Positions 24,406 through 33,383 are shown, numbered from the stretch's first letter. The stretch is 64,000 nucleotides of DNA from XN24 sp964462675 (GCA_964462675.1 CAYWYS010000007.1:1-64000), one strand, 5' to 3'. The notes: generated by a model not told the origin, from the sequence alone. Translations and numbers: made by a program.

Positions 24406-25412
24406 GTCGGCGCAGGCGCAGGGACTTCCAGACATTCAGCCTGTCCTTCCTGGACGTGATCTGCTGCGGCTTCGGCGCGGTGATCCTGCTGCTGGTGCTG
24501 ACCAAGTTCGCCGAGCCGGTGATCCTGCTGCAGACCACCGAGGACTACGAGGCGCTGATCGTCGCGCTCGAGGAGGAGCTCGTCGAGATCCGCGGCGAGA
24601 CGCGCATCGTCAACCAGCAGCTGGTCAGCCGCCGCGAGCAGACCTCCGAGATCGAGGCGCGCGTCGCGCGCCTGCAGGGCGACCTGTCGGCGATCGAGGG
24701 CCGCTTCCGCGCGACGCGCGACCGCGCGCACGTCACGACGGCCGTCGAGGGCCAGCTGGCCGAGGCGCGCCAGTCGCTGACCGAGGAAATGAAACGGCTG
24801 CTCGGCGACTCGTACCGCCGCGCCATCGACGACACGACCATCGGTGGCATCCCCGTCGACAGCGAGTACGTGATCTTCATCATCGACACCTCGGGCAGCA
24901 TGTTCAGTTACGCCTGGCCGCTGCTGCTCCGCAAGGTCGAGGAGATCCTCCAGGTCTACCCGGACCTGAAGGGCATCCAGGTCATGAACGACATGGGCCA
25001 GTACATGTTCCCGCGCTATGCCGGCAGCTGGATTCCCGACTCGCCGGCCCGTCGGCGCGCCATCATCGACACGCTGCGCGGCTGGAACGTGTTCTCGAAC
25101 TCGAGCCCGGTCGAGGGCATCGCGACGGCGATCCGGACCTTCGGCCGCTCCGGCCAGCGCATCAGCCTTTACGTCATGGGCGACGAGTACTCGGGCCGCT
25201 CGATCGACGAGGCCGTGCGAACGATCAACGGCCTGAACGCGCCGGATGCAAGCGGGCGTCGCCCGGTGCGCATCCATGCCGTGGGCTTCCCGGTGATGTT
25301 CACCCAGCCGGCCAACCTGCAGACGACCGGCATCCGTTTCGCGACGCTGATGCGCGCCGTCACCGACCAGAACGGCGGCACCTTCGTCGGCCTGACGGAC
25401 CTGCGGCCCTAG
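24402..25412 (+). CDS. Membrane-anchored coiled-coil vWA protein 2
   Basis: 336 residues from GTG at 24402. Shares the anchor motif TFSLSFLDVICCGFGAVILL with the preceding protein, followed by a coiled coil (about 45-130) and a vWA domain with a complete metal site DTSGS at 162-166. Beyond the anchor the two proteins have diverged, so a heteromer with distinct roles is likely. Last gene of the operon; the acyltransferase gene converges 7 bases downstream with no terminator visible. Confidence 0.85.
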   Translation: MSRRRRRDFQTFSLSFLDVICCGFGAVILLLVLTKFAEPVILLQTTEDYEALIVALEEELVEIRGETRIVNQQLVSRREQTSEIEARVARLQGDLSAIEGRFRATRDRAHVTTAVEGQLAEARQSLTEEMKRLLGDSYRRAIDDTTIGGIPVDSEYVIFIIDTSGSMFSYAWPLLLRKVEEILQVYPDLKGIQVMNDMGQYMFPRYAGSWIPDSPARRRAIIDTLRGWNVFSNSSPVEGIATAIRTFGRSGQRISLYVMGDEYSGRSIDEAVRTINGLNAPDASGRRPVRIHAVGFPVMFTQPANLQTTGIRFATLMRAVTDQNGGTFVGLTDLRP

Positions 25413-25419
25413 GCCGCCG

Positions 25420-27438
25420 TCAGCGCAGGGCCCGCAGCCGGAAGATCTGGTCGACGACCCGGCCTGCGCCGACGTCCGACAGGTGGTCGTCGTCGTAGTA
25501 GAACGGCACGGCGTCGTGCTGTGCCGCGCAGCGGCCGGCGATGAAGGTGTCGCAGAAGATCTCCGCGGGCCGGACCGGGATGAAGTTTGGCGCGGTCTCG
25601 AATTCCGCGAACACCCGGTGGACGAAGCTGTTGCGGGCGAGGAAGTCCTCGTGGTCGATGGAGATCTCCGGCAGCGGGCTGCCGTGGACCGCGTAGTGCC
25701 GCATGTTCTTCGCGGCGATGTTCCAGCCGATCTCGGGCACCGGGTAGACGAAATAGACGTCCAGCCCGGCCGACAGCAAGCCGCCGATGAAGCCGCGCAG
25801 CGCATCGGCCTTGGGTGCTGCGGCAAAGCTCGGCGTGCCGTCCTCGCGCGGCGCGAGGTACTGCCGATACCGTTCGATCTCGTGGCCGCCGTCGCTGTTG
25901 GTGAACGCCAGCTGCTCGATCTCGCCGTCGACCGGATACAGCGTGAAGGTCCAGCGGCCGGAGACGATGATCTCCGTCGCGCGGGCCGCCAGGTGGGCGA
26001 GCAGCCGCGCGAAGCGCTCCTCGCAAGCCCGCGCCTTGCGGACGGCGCCCGACTCGAAGATCCCGGGCACCACGTTGCAGCCGTCCAGGGCGATCCGGAC
26101 GCCCTTGATGCGTTCCCCCACAAGCCGGTGATGCAAGGCCTCGAGCAGGGCCCGGGCGTGGGAGTCGCCGTACAGGAAGATCAGCCGGTCGGACTCGAGG
26201 TCGCCGAACTCGCACGCCGATACGCCCTCGACCCCGGCCAGCGGCGCCGGCACGCAGGCGTCGCCCAGGCTGCGCGTCTTGTCGCGCAGCGATTCCCATG
26301 CCAGGTTCGGCGGCAGGCGATGCCGGAAGCCATCGGCGAGGTGGCCGACGGCGCCGAGCGCGACGAACAACAGCGATACGGCGCCGGCCAGCCGGAACAG
26401 CGTGCGCCGCACGAGGAAGCCCCGGCGCCGGAACGGCTGCTCGACGAAGCGCCAGCTGAAGTACGCCAGCGCCAGCGCCGCGAGGGACAACAGCAGCAGC
26501 ACGACCGCGCCGGGCTCGGTCAGGTTCCGGTGCCGGGCGAACGCGAACAGGGGCTGGTGCCACAGGTAGGCGCTGTAGCTCACGAGGCCGACGCCGACGA
26601 AGGGCCGGGTCGCAAGCAGTCTGCCGGCGAGCGTCGCCGGCGTCGCGAACAGGATCACCAACGCAGTGCCAAGGGTCGGCACGAGCGCGTACAGGCTCGG
26701 GACCGGCGTGGTCCGGTCGAATGCGAACACGGCCGCCAGGATCAGCAGCAGGCCGGCGCCGCTGGCCAGCTCCCGGGCGCGGTCGCCGAGCCGCAGCCGG
26801 CGCGGTTGCGCGAAGTAGAAGGCCGTGAAGGCGCCGATCGCCAGCTCCCAGGCGCGCGTGTGCAACAGGAAGAACGTGGCCGCGGGATGGTGCTGCGACC
26901 CCCAGTGCGCCAGCGCGAGGCTGGCGGCGGCGATGACGAGCAGGAGTCCGACGATCCGTTGCCGGCCCAGGCGCCAGGTGGCCATGATGAACAGCGGGAA
27001 CAGCACGTAGAACTGTTCCTCGACCGCGAGGCTCCAGGTGTGCAGCAAGGGCTTCAGCTCGGCCGCCGTGTCGAAGTAGCCGGTCTCCTGCCAGAACAGG
27101 AAGTTCGAGGCGAACACCGATACCGCGGCGAGGCTTCCCGAGAACGCCTTCAGCTCGCTCGGCACCAGCCACAGCCAGGCGAACGGGAGGCACGCGGCCA
27201 TGACGAGAAACAGCGCCGGCAGGATGCGCCGGGCGCGGCGCTCGTAGAAGCCGGCGAGCGAGAACGTGCCCGCTTCCTGCTCGGCGAGGATGATTGTCGT
27301 GATCAGGTAGCCGCTGATGACGAAGAACACGTCGACGCCGACGAAGCCGCCGCTGAAGGCGTCGAAGCCGGCATGGAACAGGATCACGGGCAGCACGGCC
27401 AGCGCCCTGAGCCCGTCTATTTCGCGCCGGTAGTTCAT
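25420..27438 (-). CDS. OafA/YrhL-type O-acyltransferase with SGNH domain
   Basis: 672 residues. N-terminal acyltransferase-3 membrane domain with about ten helices (RREIDGLRALAVLPVILFHA, then GGFVGVDVFFVISGYL) and a C-terminal periplasmic SGNH hydrolase-like domain with GDSHA near residue 424 and the DDDHLS catalytic block near 649. Such proteins transfer acetyl groups onto O-antigen, capsule or peptidoglycan. It lies 10 bases after the esterase gene, third in a methyltransferase-esterase-acyltransferase operon. Confidence 0.92.
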   Translation of the reverse strand: MNYRREIDGLRALAVLPVILFHAGFDAFSGGFVGVDVFFVISGYLITTIILAEQEAGTFSLAGFYERRARRILPALFLVMAACLPFAWLWLVPSELKAFSGSLAAVSVFASNFLFWQETGYFDTAAELKPLLHTWSLAVEEQFYVLFPLFIMATWRLGRQRIVGLLLVIAAASLALAHWGSQHHPAATFFLLHTRAWELAIGAFTAFYFAQPRRLRLGDRARELASGAGLLLILAAVFAFDRTTPVPSLYALVPTLGTALVILFATPATLAGRLLATRPFVGVGLVSYSAYLWHQPLFAFARHRNLTEPGAVVLLLLSLAALALAYFSWRFVEQPFRRRGFLVRRTLFRLAGAVSLLFVALGAVGHLADGFRHRLPPNLAWESLRDKTRSLGDACVPAPLAGVEGVSACEFGDLESDRLIFLYGDSHARALLEALHHRLVGERIKGVRIALDGCNVVPGIFESGAVRKARACEERFARLLAHLAARATEIIVSGRWTFTLYPVDGEIEQLAFTNSDGGHEIERYRQYLAPREDGTPSFAAAPKADALRGFIGGLLSAGLDVYFVYPVPEIGWNIAAKNMRHYAVHGSPLPEISIDHEDFLARNSFVHRVFAEFETAPNFIPVRPAEIFCDTFIAGRCAAQHDAVPFYYDDDHLSDVGAGRVVDQIFRLRALR

Positions 27439-27448
27439 CGCGGCCTGG

Positions 27449-28345
27449 CTATTCGGCGTCGATGAAGGCTATGCAATCGGCCATGGTGCCCGCGATGAAC
27501 TGCAAGGGCGGCGCCAGCGCCGCGACCACGCGGGCGTGACCGGTGCCGTCGTAGAACTTCAGCGTCACCGGCACGCCCTCCGCTTCGAGCGCCGCGGCCA
27601 GCCGCTCGCTGTGCTCCGGCAGGACCCGCCGATCGCTCGTGCCATGGATCAGCAGCGAGCGCGGCGCGCGCGCCGAGACGAATGCTATCGGCTGGCTCGC
27701 GGCACGCGTGTCTTCCGGGAACACGTCTTCCAGGTAACCGGGCTCGAGCGGCAGGAAATCGTAGGGCCCCGACAAGCCGATGAAGCCGGCGATCGGCGGC
27801 GCCGGCGTATCCAGCCTGCCGAGATAGCGCGCGTCCAGCGCCAGCAGCGCGGCGATCTGCGCGCCCGCCGAGTGCCCCATCAGGAACAGCGGCCGCGCGC
27901 CTTCGGCGAGGCCATCGATGTTGCGAGCCGCCCACGCCACGGCCGCGGCGCCGTCCTCGACGAAGGCCGGAAAAGCCACCTCCGGATAGGCGCGGTAGTC
28001 CGGAATGATGACCACGATCCCGGCCTGGGTCAGCGACGAGGCGACGAACTCGAAGTCGGCCCTGGACGCTTCCCGCCAGCCGTTGCCATAGAAGAAGATC
28101 ACCACCGGAGCGTCCGGCGCCTCTGCCACCGGCCGGTACAGGTCGAGCTGCTGCCGCGGCGCCCCGCCGTAGGCCTTGTCGGCGAAACGCTCGTAGTGCG
28201 CCGACGGGCTCAACGCATTGACGACCGCGACCGGGCGGCAGGCGGCCGACAGGGATGCGGCCAAGGCGATGACGACCACCGCGCAGCCGCGCCACGGTGC
28301 GTGCTTGCCGGCCCGGTGCGTCGGTCGGGAACCAGTGAAGTTCAA
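27449..28345 (-). CDS. Exported alpha/beta-hydrolase (esterase)
   Basis: 298 residues from a TTG start at 28345, chosen because GGGAG lies 8 bases upstream and a signal peptide with a lipobox-like LSAAC follows. Longer in-frame readings run into the upstream methyltransferase gene. Hydrolase core: oxyanion strand FFYGNGW, nucleophile elbow GHSAGA, acid in GTSDRRV and His in GTGHARVV, the BD-FAE esterase layout. Possibly removes or trims acyl groups handled by the downstream acyltransferase (inference). Confidence 0.8.
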   Translation of the reverse strand: MNFTGSRPTHRAGKHAPWRGCAVVVIALAASLSAACRPVAVVNALSPSAHYERFADKAYGGAPRQQLDLYRPVAEAPDAPVVIFFYGNGWREASRADFEFVASSLTQAGIVVIIPDYRAYPEVAFPAFVEDGAAAVAWAARNIDGLAEGARPLFLMGHSAGAQIAALLALDARYLGRLDTPAPPIAGFIGLSGPYDFLPLEPGYLEDVFPEDTRAASQPIAFVSARAPRSLLIHGTSDRRVLPEHSERLAAALEAEGVPVTLKFYDGTGHARVVAALAPPLQFIAGTMADCIAFIDAE

Positions 28346-28365
28346 GTCGATCGCTCCCGGACGGC

Positions 28366-29094
28366 TCAGCGCTCCGTTGCCTGTGTGGCCGGCCACGATA
28401 CCATTCGCTCCGGCTTCTGCAGCAGCGCGATGTTTCTGGCGGGGATCTCGCAATGCCACCCGAACTGCCGGGCAAGGTAGCGCAGGGTCGCTTCCCGGAA
28501 GAACACCACGTGGGTCGGATCGCGCCGGTAGTGCCAGTTGGCAAACTTCGCGTCATCGTTCTGGAAGCTCGTCATCAGCGCCAGCCAGCCGCCTGGCACG
28601 AGCATCCGGTCGAACCGCCTGAATTCAGCGGCGGGGCGGTGGAAGTGCTCGATGGTCTCGCTGCAGCTGATGAAGTCGTAGCGGTCGTCCAGCACGCCGC
28701 GATCGTCGCAGAAGAAGGGGTCGTACAGCGCCATGCTGTGGCCCGCCTCGCGCAGCATGGCAGCCAGCGCCGGCCCCGGCCCGCAGCCGAAATCCAGCCC
28801 GCGGCGAGCGGGCGGCAGGCGCTCCAGCAACGGCGCGGCGAGCCGGTGCAGGAACTGGCGATAGGCCGCGTCGTCGGGGTCATTCCGGTGCAAGCGATAC
28901 TCTGCCTGTTCCGCCGCCCGGTCCGGCAGCATGGCCGGGTCCAGGAAGGTCGCTTCGCACGCGCTGCAGCGCCAGTAGTCGCGCGCATCGGCGCGCAGGA
29001 AAAATCGGGGCGCAGGCGTTTCACAGGCCGGGCAATCCGCGGGTACGACGACTGCCGGAGTGCCGGCCAGGGCCTTGTCGTGAGCGTGGCTCAT
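28366..29094 (-). CDS. Class I SAM methyltransferase with N-terminal zinc ribbon
   Basis: 242 residues from the ATG at 29094. Two CxxC pairs at the N-terminus (CPACETP, CSACEA) form a ribbon, followed by a methyltransferase fold with the SAM loop LDFGCGPGPALA and a SETIEHF strand-4 motif typical of Methyltransf_23/UbiG-like enzymes acting on small molecules or sugars. First gene of a three-gene operon with an esterase and an O-acyltransferase; a role in glycan modification is likely but not shown. Confidence 0.82.
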   Translation of the reverse strand: MSHAHDKALAGTPAVVVPADCPACETPAPRFFLRADARDYWRCSACEATFLDPAMLPDRAAEQAEYRLHRNDPDDAAYRQFLHRLAAPLLERLPPARRGLDFGCGPGPALAAMLREAGHSMALYDPFFCDDRGVLDDRYDFISCSETIEHFHRPAAEFRRFDRMLVPGGWLALMTSFQNDDAKFANWHYRRDPTHVVFFREATLRYLARQFGWHCEIPARNIALLQKPERMVSWPATQATER

Positions 29095-29434
29095 TCTCCG
29101 CTTGGCACGCGTGCCTGGTCGCTGACCTCGATGGCCTGCGGGCAATGGTACGCCAGCGCCCGCGGCGGCGGCAGGCACATCGGTTCGCGGCCTGCCGATG
29201 ACGGCTCTCATTAGATAAGCTGCTGAAAACAATGATATCGCAGCCGATGCCTTGGCCTGGAACGTGGACGTCCCAGGCTTCGGGCTCGCGCAAATCTTCG
29301 GTCCCGGCGGGACCGATCGCGACCCGGGCGGCCGCGGCGCGCCGCCGGATTCGTGATCTCGTCCGCGACAGCCCCGCGCCCGACCGTTATAGTCTTAGGC
29401 GCTCTCGCCACACGACACGGATCGCCTGGACACC
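29095..29434. other. Intergenic region between divergent methyltransferase and ATPase genes
   Basis: 340 bases. The left part (29200-29240) is AT-richer and probably holds the minus-strand promoter. The right end holds a candidate plus-strand promoter listed separately. No gene-like reading frame with normal composition was found. Confidence 0.5.
29365..29393 (+). promoter_or_regulatory. Candidate sigma-70 promoter of the ATPase-FHA gene
   Basis: -35 GCGACA (29365-29370) and -10 TATAGT (29388-29393) at exactly 17 bases spacing, 41 bases before the start codon. The -35 is weak; the -10 is good. Confidence 0.45.
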
Positions 29435-30622
29435 ATGTATCTCGAGCAGTTCGGACTCACGGAAAAGCCATTCGAGCAGACGCCGGACTCGCGTTACCTG
29501 TACGCGAGCGAGCAGCACGCATACGCGCTTGCGTCCATCAAGTTCGCCATCGCAACCCGGGATCCCTTCGTCGTCATCACCGGCGAGGTCGGCTCCGGCA
29601 AGACGACGCTGTTGAACCGTGTACTGGGCGAGCTCGAGAACGATGTCGTGGCGGCCAAGGTGACCCACACGCGGCTGTCGGACATCGAGCTCTTGCAGAT
29701 GATCCTCGTCGAGTTCGGCTTCGAGCCGTTCGGCAAGGGCAAGGCCGAGCTGATCACGCTGCTGCGCCGGTTCGTCGAGCAACAGGCCGCCGCCGGGCTG
29801 CACGTGGCGATCGCCGTCGACGAGGCGCAGAACCTCACCGCTTCCGTGCTCGAGGAACTACGCTTGCTGACCTGCATCGAGACCGAGCGGTCCAAGCTCG
29901 TGACCGTGCTGCTGCTCGGCCAGCCGCAGCTCTCGACGCTGCTCGATTCGCCCGAGCTCGAGCAGCTTCGGCAACGCTGCCGGCTGCGCTTCCACATCGA
30001 CGAGTTGACTCGCGAGGAAGTGCCGGCCTACCTGCGCTACCGGATGAGCATCGCCGGCGGCGACTACGATCAGGCTTTCGCGCCGGGCGTCGACGAACTC
30101 GTTCACAAGCTGACCGGCGGCGTGCCGCGCCTGATCAACGTGCTGTGCGATTCGGCGCTGGTGGCCTGCGTCGTCGAAGAACTGCCGCAGGTGACCGCCG
30201 AGCTGGTGGAGAGTGTCGCGCGCGAACTCCGCTGGGAAGAGCGCGTCGGTCCCGATCGGGATTACGGCGGCGAGCCGATCGAGGACGAGTCGTTGTCGCG
30301 CCTGAAGGTGACGCACCGCGGACAGGCGGTCGCCGACTTCGTGCTGCGCGAGGCGCGCAACATCATCGGGCGCGACCCGCATTGCGAGATCGTCATCGAG
30401 AGCAAGTTCCTGAGCCGGCAGCACGCGCTGATTGCCCGCGAGGACGATGCCTGGGTGCTGATCGACCTGAACAGCACCAACGGCACGCGCGTCAACGGCC
30501 GCCGCGTGAAGCGCTGCCGCCTGTCCGATGGCGACGAGATCGCGATCGGCAAGCACCGGCTGGTGCTCGTCGAGCAGGCACCGGCCGCGGCGCCGCGTCG
30601 CATCAAGACGAAGTCAGCCTAA
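29435..30622 (+). CDS. ExeA/GspA-like AAA ATPase fused to an FHA domain
   Basis: 395 residues. N-terminal MYLEQFGLTEKPFEQTPDSR is the hallmark of the ExeA/GspA family. Walker A GEVGSGKT at 50-57, Walker B ending in Asp129-Glu130 (AVDEAQN), arginine-rich sensor region (RQRCRLRFH). In place of the peptidoglycan-binding tail of GspA it carries an FHA domain (about 305-385: GRDPHCEIVIESKFLSRQHA and LNSTNGTRVNG). It could respond to the Ser/Thr kinase encoded 11 kb upstream. Convergent with fabH, 4-bp overlap. Confidence 0.9.
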   Translation: MYLEQFGLTEKPFEQTPDSRYLYASEQHAYALASIKFAIATRDPFVVITGEVGSGKTTLLNRVLGELENDVVAAKVTHTRLSDIELLQMILVEFGFEPFGKGKAELITLLRRFVEQQAAAGLHVAIAVDEAQNLTASVLEELRLLTCIETERSKLVTVLLLGQPQLSTLLDSPELEQLRQRCRLRFHIDELTREEVPAYLRYRMSIAGGDYDQAFAPGVDELVHKLTGGVPRLINVLCDSALVACVVEELPQVTAELVESVARELRWEERVGPDRDYGGEPIEDESLSRLKVTHRGQAVADFVLREARNIIGRDPHCEIVIESKFLSRQHALIAREDDAWVLIDLNSTNGTRVNGRRVKRCRLSDGDEIAIGKHRLVLVEQAPAAAPRRIKTKSA

Positions 30623-31710
30623 ACCTGGTCGATTTCCTTGCTGCCGTGCTTGGCGGCGAGGTGGCCCTGCACGATCTCGAGCGCGCTGCGCTCGAGCGGC
30701 GGCAGCTCGGCATCGCACTCGCCGAGCGGCGTGGTGCGGCCGCCCCAGCGCACGACGTGTGCCGACCAGGTGAGGCCTGCGCCGAAGCCGGTCAGCAGCA
30801 GGTTCGCGCCGGGCTTGACGCGGCCGGCCTCGAGCGCCTCGACGAGCGCGACCGGCACGGTGGCGGCCGACATGTTGCCGTAGCGCTGCACGTTGACGAA
30901 GCAGCGCTCCATCGGGATGCCGGCGCGCTTGGCGACGGCCTCGATGATGCGCAGGTTGGCCTGGTGCGGCACGACGAGATCGACATCGTCCGGCCCGAGG
31001 CCGCGCGCCCGCAGCACGGTCTCGCAGGCGCCGCTCATGCCGACCACCGCGCGCTTGAAAATTTCCTGGCCCTCGAACACCCACTGCGTGTCGCCGAGCA
31101 CCCAGCCGCGGTTTGCGTAGCGCTGCCCCATGCCATGTAGCAGCAGGATCTCGCGCACCTCGCCGTAGCAGCCCAGCTTGTTGGCGAGCACGCCCTCATC
31201 GGCGTCGGTGGCCTGCAGCACGGTGGCGGCGCAACCGTCACCGAACAGCACGGCGACGCCGCGGTTGGTCCAGTCCATCAACGGTGAAATCAGCTCGCCG
31301 CCGATGACGAGCGCGTTGTCGACGATGCCCTGGGAGATCATCGCGCTGGCCGTCGCGAGTCCATAGAGATAGCTGGTGCAGGCCGTGTTGACGTCCATCG
31401 CGCCCGCGTTGACGGCGCCGATGCGTTTCTGCACGCCGGAGGCCATGTTCGGTACCTGCTCGTCGAAGCTGCAGGTGCCGAATACGATCAGGTCGAGTTC
31501 CGCGGCCGTCATGCCGGCGCAGGCCAGCGCGCGTTGCGCCGCGACGTCGCCGAGCGTACCGAGCGGCACGTGCGAGATACGCCGCTGGCTGATGCCGGTG
31601 CGGCTCGTGATCCACTCGTCGTCCGTCTCGAGAAAGGTGGCGATGTCGGCGTTGGTCAGCACGGCCGGCGGCATGCACTTGCCCCAGCCGGTGATGGTGG
31701 CGTTCCTCAA
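30619..31710 (-). CDS. fabH: Beta-ketoacyl-ACP synthase III family protein
   Basis: 363 residues from a TTG start at 31710 with AAGGA 8 bases upstream. Thiolase-fold condensing enzyme with the FabH triad Cys111 (NTACTSY), His249 (VVPHQANLR) and Asn279 (YGNMSAAT). FabH starts fatty-acid synthesis by condensing acetyl-CoA with malonyl-ACP. At 363 residues it is longer than typical FabH (about 320), so a specialised role in acyl-chain or secondary-metabolite synthesis is possible. Not in a fatty-acid gene cluster here. Confidence 0.87.
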   Translation of the reverse strand: MRNATITGWGKCMPPAVLTNADIATFLETDDEWITSRTGISQRRISHVPLGTLGDVAAQRALACAGMTAAELDLIVFGTCSFDEQVPNMASGVQKRIGAVNAGAMDVNTACTSYLYGLATASAMISQGIVDNALVIGGELISPLMDWTNRGVAVLFGDGCAATVLQATDADEGVLANKLGCYGEVREILLLHGMGQRYANRGWVLGDTQWVFEGQEIFKRAVVGMSGACETVLRARGLGPDDVDLVVPHQANLRIIEAVAKRAGIPMERCFVNVQRYGNMSAATVPVALVEALEAGRVKPGANLLLTGFGAGLTWSAHVVRWGGRTTPLGECDAELPPLERSALEIVQGHLAAKHGSKEIDQV

Positions 31711-31780
31711 GGCGGCGTTCCTTATGGGAATTTGCGCGAGTGTAACTCAGCAAAGCCGGTCCGGCGCGCCAGCGCTGCGG

Positions 31781-32629
31781 CTACTCCGCCCCCATCGGCA
31801 GCACGAGCATGTTGCAGTAGAGGCTGTCGATGACCTTCTCGGCGGTCCGCCCGACCTTCTTGCGGCTCCCGGGCCTGCCCACCCTGGCGATGACCAGCAG
31901 GTCGGCATGCAACTCCTCGGCCACGCTGGCGATGACGTCCTCAGGCTTGCCGGCCGCGGCCCGTACCCGGTTGCGTGGCAGCCCGCAGTAATCCGCAAAG
32001 CGCTGCCGGTCCGGATACTCGTCTTCCTTGTAGGCCGTCAGCACGTACAACTCGGCGCCGAGGCTCTGCGCCGTGCTGCGCCCCATTTCGAGCAAGCGCT
32101 CGTTGGCCGCCTCGTGGATCTTCGTGTCGGTCTTGTGCTTGATCGCGACCAGCACGGTCTTGATATGGCGACGTGCGTAAGACTTAACCAGCAGCAGCGG
32201 ACAGGGGGCATCGCGCAGCAGGCGCCAGTCCGATGTCTCCCGCACCCAGCGGGTCAGTCGCGACTGCTCGGTCATGTTCTTGATGGCCAACCTGCAGGGC
32301 TGGCGGGCAACGGCCGCCGAAATCGCTTCGCGCCAGTTGGGCTGGATTTCGACCTCCGTGACCACATTGAAGCCCAATGCGCGGCCGCGCTCGGCCAGCC
32401 GTTCCACCCAGCTCCCGATCCGCGACAGCTCTTCCGCGCGCGCGGTCTCTTCGTCCATGCCGGGCGGCCTGCGCACCGCCTCTTCGGCGATGCAGGCGTA
32501 CAGGTGCAGCACGATTTCGGTCGTCCCCGACCCGCGCAAGTCCTCGGCGATGGTTTCCCCCATGACCAGCGAGGGCTGGTTCATGGTCGTGGGATCCAGG
32601 ATCACGAAAATTCTGCTGGCGTCCGTCAT
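31781..32629 (-). CDS. Tandem universal stress protein (UspE-like)
   Basis: 282 residues made of two Usp domains, the length of UspE. The second domain ends with the nucleotide-binding pattern VIARVGRPGSRKKVGRTAEKVI, close to the G-2x-G-9x-G(S/T) motif. The ATG at 32629 has GAGGAG upstream. Cytoplasmic stress protein; no operon partner. Confidence 0.85.
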   Translation of the reverse strand: MTDASRIFVILDPTTMNQPSLVMGETIAEDLRGSGTTEIVLHLYACIAEEAVRRPPGMDEETARAEELSRIGSWVERLAERGRALGFNVVTEVEIQPNWREAISAAVARQPCRLAIKNMTEQSRLTRWVRETSDWRLLRDAPCPLLLVKSYARRHIKTVLVAIKHKTDTKIHEAANERLLEMGRSTAQSLGAELYVLTAYKEDEYPDRQRFADYCGLPRNRVRAAAGKPEDVIASVAEELHADLLVIARVGRPGSRKKVGRTAEKVIDSLYCNMLVLPMGAE

Positions 32630-32683
32630 GTACTTCTCCTCGTTGGCCGGCCCAAGGATAGCAGGACATCGTGACAGCCGGGC

Positions 32684-33112
32684 TCAGATCACCACGAGGT
32701 GCTGCGCCGTTGCGGTCGGCACCGCGGCCAGGGGCACGCTGCGGTCGAATGTCACCAGGCGGCCCCGGTGGCGCACGGCGAGTGCGAGCAGGTAGCCGTC
32801 CGTGACCTGGCGTGATCCGAGCACGCCAGTCCAGTCGAGCACGTCATCGGCGAGCAGGCTCACCGAGTCCGGCCAGAACGCATGCCAGCGCGTGGCGGTG
32901 GCGGCGGCCAGGCGCGCGGCCACAGCGGCCGCCGGCAGTGCGCCGGGATAGGCCGGCTGCGACATGATCCGGATGCAGCCGTTCTGGGTCAGCGGACAGG
33001 AGGCCCAGCCGGGCTCGATATTCTGGCCGAGCCAGGCGCGGGCGGTCGCGTGATGCACGTGGTCTGTATCGAGTAGCGCGATCAGGACATTGACGTCGAG
33101 CAGCGCCCGCAT
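32684..33112 (-). CDS. vapC: PIN-domain toxin (VapC family)
   Basis: 142 residues. The PIN RNase fold is indicated by MRALLDVNVLIALLD (Asp6), a central acidic residue, and the C-terminal TDGYLLALAVRHRGRLVTFD block with the last metal-binding acids. Cleaves structured RNA when free of its antitoxin. The start overlaps the stop of the antitoxin gene. Confidence 0.9.
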   Translation of the reverse strand: MRALLDVNVLIALLDTDHVHHATARAWLGQNIEPGWASCPLTQNGCIRIMSQPAYPGALPAAAVAARLAAATATRWHAFWPDSVSLLADDVLDWTGVLGSRQVTDGYLLALAVRHRGRLVTFDRSVPLAAVPTATAQHLVVI

Positions 33113-33354
33113 CAGATGCCGTCATCCTCGCGGAGTCGTTCGATGAGTTCCTCGCTGATGACGACGCCCCGGGATGCAAAGGGCTGGAACCCGTAACAGG
33201 CGGCGGATTCATTGACCCCCTCCGCGGCAGGCGCCTGGGTCATCGCCCGTCGCAGCAGCTCCGAGACGAGTTGACCGGTGGTCTTGTGTTCCCGGCGCGC
33301 GCGCTCCTTTGCGGCTGCCAGGACATCTGCGTCGATATCGAGCGTGGTGCGCAT
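33112..33354 (-). CDS. vapB: Ribbon-helix-helix antitoxin (VapB family)
   Basis: 80 residues. The N-terminus MRTTLDIDADVLAAAKERA is the ribbon-helix-helix DNA-binding form, and the C-terminal tail binds the toxin. GGGAG lies 7 bases before the ATG at 33354. The gene shares its last base with the vapC start. An inverted repeat TGCATCA-N7-TGATGCA 30 bases upstream is the probable operator. Confidence 0.88.
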   Translation of the reverse strand: MRTTLDIDADVLAAAKERARREHKTTGQLVSELLRRAMTQAPAAEGVNESAACYGFQPFASRGVVISEELIERLREDDGI

Positions 33355-33383
33355 CGCGAGCTCCCGTGATGCGGAGATGCTAG

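Noticed and set aside
14260..25412. Zorya or type VI secretion as the identity of the operon
   Set aside because: A MotA-like subunit and an FHA/kinase set are present, but there is no OmpA-type ZorB, no ZorC/ZorD helicase or nuclease, and no sheath, baseplate or ClpV gene.
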